From NCBI RefSeq assembly GCF_007997305.1, contig NZ_VORZ01000001.1, forward strand, positions 558,001-622,000: DNA of 64,000 nucleotides, given 5' to 3'. This stretch comes from Psychrobacter frigidicola (GTDB lineage: Bacteria > Pseudomonadota > Gammaproteobacteria > Pseudomonadales > Moraxellaceae). A program made the translations under genes and the position numbers. Position 1 is the first letter of the stretch; every line of letters begins with the position of its first letter. Under the pieces are notes generated by a model. The model did not search any database and was not told where the DNA came from. It saw nothing but the letters and a program-made list of their open reading frames with translations. Below are positions 61,404-64,000 of this stretch, one piece after another.

Positions 61404-63557
61404 ATGATTAAAAAGCTAGCTTTATTGTTAATTGCAGCAGTGGCTATAGCTCTATTCTTTTACTTTGATTTGAACCAATTGCTTACCCTTGAGGGTTTGA
61501 AAGGCTCAATGGAGCAATTTAGACAATATCAAGCGCAGTCGCCCTTGCTAGTTATTAGTGGTTTCTTTTTACTGTACGTATTGGTTACTGCACTGTCCTT
61601 ACCAGGTGCTGCTATTTTGACTTTGGCCGCTGGCGCATTGTTTGGTTTGGTCGAGGGCTTATTGGTCGCCTCTTTTGCCTCCAGTATTGGTGCTACGTTA
61701 GCCTTTTTAGTTTCACGCTATCTTCTACGTGATACGATTCAGCAGCGTTTTCCAGAACGCCTTGCAGCTATTGATGCTGGTGTTAAAAAAGAAGGCAGTT
61801 TTTACTTATTCACCCTGCGCTTAGTGCCGCTATTTCCGTTCTTTTTAATCAATCTGTTAATGGGCGTCACCGCTATCAAGGCGTGGACATTCTACTGGGT
61901 TAGCCAAATCGGAATGTTGGCCGGTACTTTTGTATTTGTTAATGCTGGCACGCAGCTGGTTCAAATTGAGAATTTATCAGACATTTTATCGTTTAATCTA
62001 ATTCTATCCTTTGCTCTATTAGGCTTATTCCCACTGATTGCCAAAGCTATTTTAAATAGTTTTAAAAAACGCCGTGTTTATGAAAAATATAATAAACCAA
62101 AAAAATTCGACCGTAACATGATTGTTATCGGTGCTGGTGCTGGCGGCTTAGTCACCAGTTATATTGCCGCTGCTGTAAAAGCAAAAGTGACCCTGGTTGA
62201 AGCTGGAGAGATGGGCGGCGACTGTTTAAACTATGGTTGCGTACCTAGCAAAACGGTGATTAAAAGTGCCAAAGTTGCTGAGCAGATTCGTAACGGCGAG
62301 CTTTATGGCTTAGATAATATGACCCCGCAATTTTCATTTAAGAAAGTGATGGCACGCGTACAACAAGTGATTGACGACATTGCCCCACATGATAGCGTCG
62401 AGCGTTATACTAATTTAGGGGTGGAAGTTTTAAAAGGCTACGCTAAATTAATCGACCCGTGGACAGTAGAGGTCAAACTTAACGAGGGCGGTACGCAAAC
62501 ACTTACTACCCGTACCATCGTTATTGCCACTGGCGCACGTCCCTTTACCCCACCATTGCCCGGTATAGAAGAAACCGGTTATGTTACCAGCGATACCATA
62601 TGGCGCAAGTTTGCTAAGTTGGATGCAGCCCCTAAAAAGCTGGTGGTACTTGGCGGCGGTCCGGTTGGGTGTGAGCTGGCACAAAGTTTTGCACGTTTAG
62701 GCTCAAGCGTTACCCAAATCGAAAGGGGCGCTCGCCTGATGAAAAAAGAAGATATTGAGGTATCAAGCTTTGCTTATGAGGCATTGACAGCCAGCGGCGT
62801 GAATGTTTTAACCGAGCATCAAGCCATCCGCTGCGAAGCTCGCGATGGCAAGAAATTCATTATAGTGGAACATCAAGAACAAGCGTTCGAGATTGAATAT
62901 GACGAGCTGCTTTGTGCGGTTGGCCGTAGCGCTCGCCTTGAAGGTTATGGTCTTGAAGCTTTGGGTGTTGAAACCGATCGCACGATTGTGACCAACGGAT
63001 ACTTAGAGACTTTATATCCAAATATCTATGCCGCAGGTGATATCGTTGGTCCGTATCAATTTACTCATGTGGCCTCCCATCAAGCATGGTACGCTGCCGT
63101 AAACGGTCTCTTTGGTCATCTTAAAAATTTCAAAGTAGATTATCGAGTGATACCGTGGACGACCTTTATCGATCCAGAGGTCGCGCGTGTGGGCATCAAT
63201 GAGCAAGAAGCCATCGAAAAAGATATCGATTATGAAGTCACTCGTTTTGAGTTTAAAGAATTAGACCGCGCTATTACTGAAGGCGCAACTAAAGGTTTTA
63301 TCAAAGTTATAACACCCAAAGGCAAAGATAAAATACTTGGCGTCACGATAGTATCTGAACATGCTGGCGACTTAATGGCGGAATTTGTACTGGCCATGAA
63401 GCATAATTTAGGGCTTAACAAAATATTGGGCACCATTCATAGCTACCCTACTTGGGCTGAAGGCAACAAGTCGGTAGCCGGTGAATGGAAACGCGCTCAT
63501 GCGCCACAAACCGTATTAAAATGGGTAGAAAAATATCATACGTGGCGTCGAGGCTAG
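61404..63557 (+). CDS. TVP38/TMEM64 membrane domain fused to a mercuric-reductase-like flavoprotein
   Basis: The 717-residue protein has two parts. Residues 1-~225 form a DedA-like TVP38/TMEM64 domain (LSLPGAAILTLAAGALFGLV, LVPLFPFFLINLLMGVTAIK) with about six helices. Residues ~237-717 form a class I pyridine nucleotide-disulfide oxidoreductase: VIGAGAGGLVTSYIAAAVKA (FAD), GGDCLNYGCVPSKT redox Cys pair, VVLGGGPVGCELAQSFARLG (NADH), NIYAAGDIVGPYQFTH, and a dimerisation domain. No HMA domain and no terminal Cys pair of MerA are present, so it is not a standard mercuric reductase. The fusion ties a soluble disulfide reductase to the membrane; the substrate is unknown. Confidence 0.9.
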   Translation: MIKKLALLLIAAVAIALFFYFDLNQLLTLEGLKGSMEQFRQYQAQSPLLVISGFFLLYVLVTALSLPGAAILTLAAGALFGLVEGLLVASFASSIGATLAFLVSRYLLRDTIQQRFPERLAAIDAGVKKEGSFYLFTLRLVPLFPFFLINLLMGVTAIKAWTFYWVSQIGMLAGTFVFVNAGTQLVQIENLSDILSFNLILSFALLGLFPLIAKAILNSFKKRRVYEKYNKPKKFDRNMIVIGAGAGGLVTSYIAAAVKAKVTLVEAGEMGGDCLNYGCVPSKTVIKSAKVAEQIRNGELYGLDNMTPQFSFKKVMARVQQVIDDIAPHDSVERYTNLGVEVLKGYAKLIDPWTVEVKLNEGGTQTLTTRTIVIATGARPFTPPLPGIEETGYVTSDTIWRKFAKLDAAPKKLVVLGGGPVGCELAQSFARLGSSVTQIERGARLMKKEDIEVSSFAYEALTASGVNVLTEHQAIRCEARDGKKFIIVEHQEQAFEIEYDELLCAVGRSARLEGYGLEALGVETDRTIVTNGYLETLYPNIYAAGDIVGPYQFTHVASHQAWYAAVNGLFGHLKNFKVDYRVIPWTTFIDPEVARVGINEQEAIEKDIDYEVTRFEFKELDRAITEGATKGFIKVITPKGKDKILGVTIVSEHAGDLMAEFVLAMKHNLGLNKILGTIHSYPTWAEGNKSVAGEWKRAHAPQTVLKWVEKYHTWRRG

Positions 63558-63688
63558 TTTTTTAGCAGGTTTTAAAATCACTTAACTTTTATGACTTAAT
63601 TTTGATAAGTTGACTTTGACTAACTTCCTTAGTAAATGAAGCGATTAACTTTAGACCACGCTAATCTTAGACAATAAGTAGACATTAA

Positions 63689-64000
63689 ATGCCCTCTATT
63701 AAGTCTTGGTCCACATTGACGCGCCACCGCCTTTATTGGGTGGCGCTTGGCGTTGTTCTGAGTATTTATGTGGGCATCTCTTCCAGCACGGCAGTGACTA
63801 ATAATAACGCCAGTACTGAAAAGCAATCCTACTGGCAGCAAATAGAAACACTAGGTAAAAATCAAGACGTTTACTTCTACGCATGGGGCGGTGATCCACA
63901 AATAAATGCCTACCTCCAATGGGTCGCCGCCCAAGTTAAGACTGATTACAACATCAACTTAGTGCATGTAAAACTCAGCGATACTAGCGAAGCCGTCAGC
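63689..64000 (+). CDS. YnjB-like ABC transporter substrate-binding protein (N-terminal part, cut by window edge)
   Basis: The first 104 codons are present. After an N-terminal membrane or signal segment (YWVALGVVLSIYVGISSSTA) comes QDVYFYAWGGDPQINAYLQW and INLVHVKLSDTSEAV, matching the start of YnjB-type binding proteins, which occur with YnjC/YnjD ABC transporter subunits of unknown substrate. The gene continues past the right edge. An ATG at 63689 was chosen as the first in the frame; only weak ribosome-binding sequence lies before it. Confidence 0.8.
   Translation, partial: MPSIKSWSTLTRHRLYWVALGVVLSIYVGISSSTAVTNNNASTEKQSYWQQIETLGKNQDVYFYAWGGDPQINAYLQWVAAQVKTDYNINLVHVKLSDTSEAVS

Noticed and set aside
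61404-63557. Mercuric reductase (merA) and a mer operon
   Set aside because: There is no HMA domain, C-terminal Cys pair, merR, merT or merP. The fusion with TVP38 indicates a different oxidoreductase.

Overview
The window looks like a chromosomal segment of a gammaproteobacterium of the Moraxellaceae, most probably Psychrobacter. The reasons are the moderately low GC, the recC-recB pair with Asn/Asp-rich insertions, a core methionine synthase (MesD) with its partner MesX of the type known from Acinetobacter, and the generally Moraxellaceae-like protein sequences. No phylogenetic calculation was possible, so this assignment is an inference.

Layout. 0-7 kb: recB (cut by the left edge) and recC on the minus strand, a decayed gene with two in-frame stops, a membrane-anchored ModA-like protein and tRNA-Arg(CCU). 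7-15 kb: an accessory, partly decayed region behind the tRNA with an HU-family remnant, a bile-acid-symporter-like permease, an EcsC protein, an asparagine-synthase-like protein without the glutaminase cysteine, fragments of an exonuclease and a dicarboxylate symporter, a frameshifted P4-type integrase remnant and a D-2-hydroxyacid dehydrogenase lacking the family's catalytic Arg. 15-20 kb: meso-diaminopimelate dehydrogenase, a truncated TauE/SafE gene, then the mesX-mesD-flavin reductase methionine operon and mntP. 20-26 kb: a frameshifted cytochrome b561, a QseBC-like two-component system, a PepSY protein, ApbE and a ferric-reductase-like membrane protein, probably one envelope redox module. 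26-32 kb: M14 carboxypeptidase, an IS3-family remnant, a serpin lipoprotein, two small unknown proteins and a bestrophin.

32.8-41.4 kb: a six-gene minus-strand operon (RidA-like, aldehyde dehydrogenase, M19-like protein with altered metal site, BCCT transporter, 570-residue unknown, DUF3726) with a divergent LysR gene and a perfect 21-bp palindrome between them. It looks like a catabolic system for an unidentified betaine-type compound and is the best candidate for undescribed biology. 41.4-45.8 kb: a sugar aminotransferase without a normal start codon, a polyprenyl-phosphate sugar transferase, 2,3-diaminopropionate ammonia-lyase and a DIP1984 protein.

46-57.5 kb: a copper-resistance island. 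It holds an 11-Cys 50-residue metallothionein-like ORF, two DUF305 proteins, CopB, CopA, a DUF411 protein, Met-rich small proteins, a Cu(I) P-type ATPase with four N-terminal heavy-metal-binding repeats, and CopR/CopS. Two identical 16-bp CusR/CopR-type boxes lie in its promoter regions. 57.6-64 kb: a GST, a protein with seventeen identical-length 18-bp repeat units, an acidic lipoprotein, a second scrap of the exonuclease gene, a DsbA/FrnE-like protein, a TVP38-flavoprotein fusion and the start of a YnjB-like binding protein cut by the right edge.
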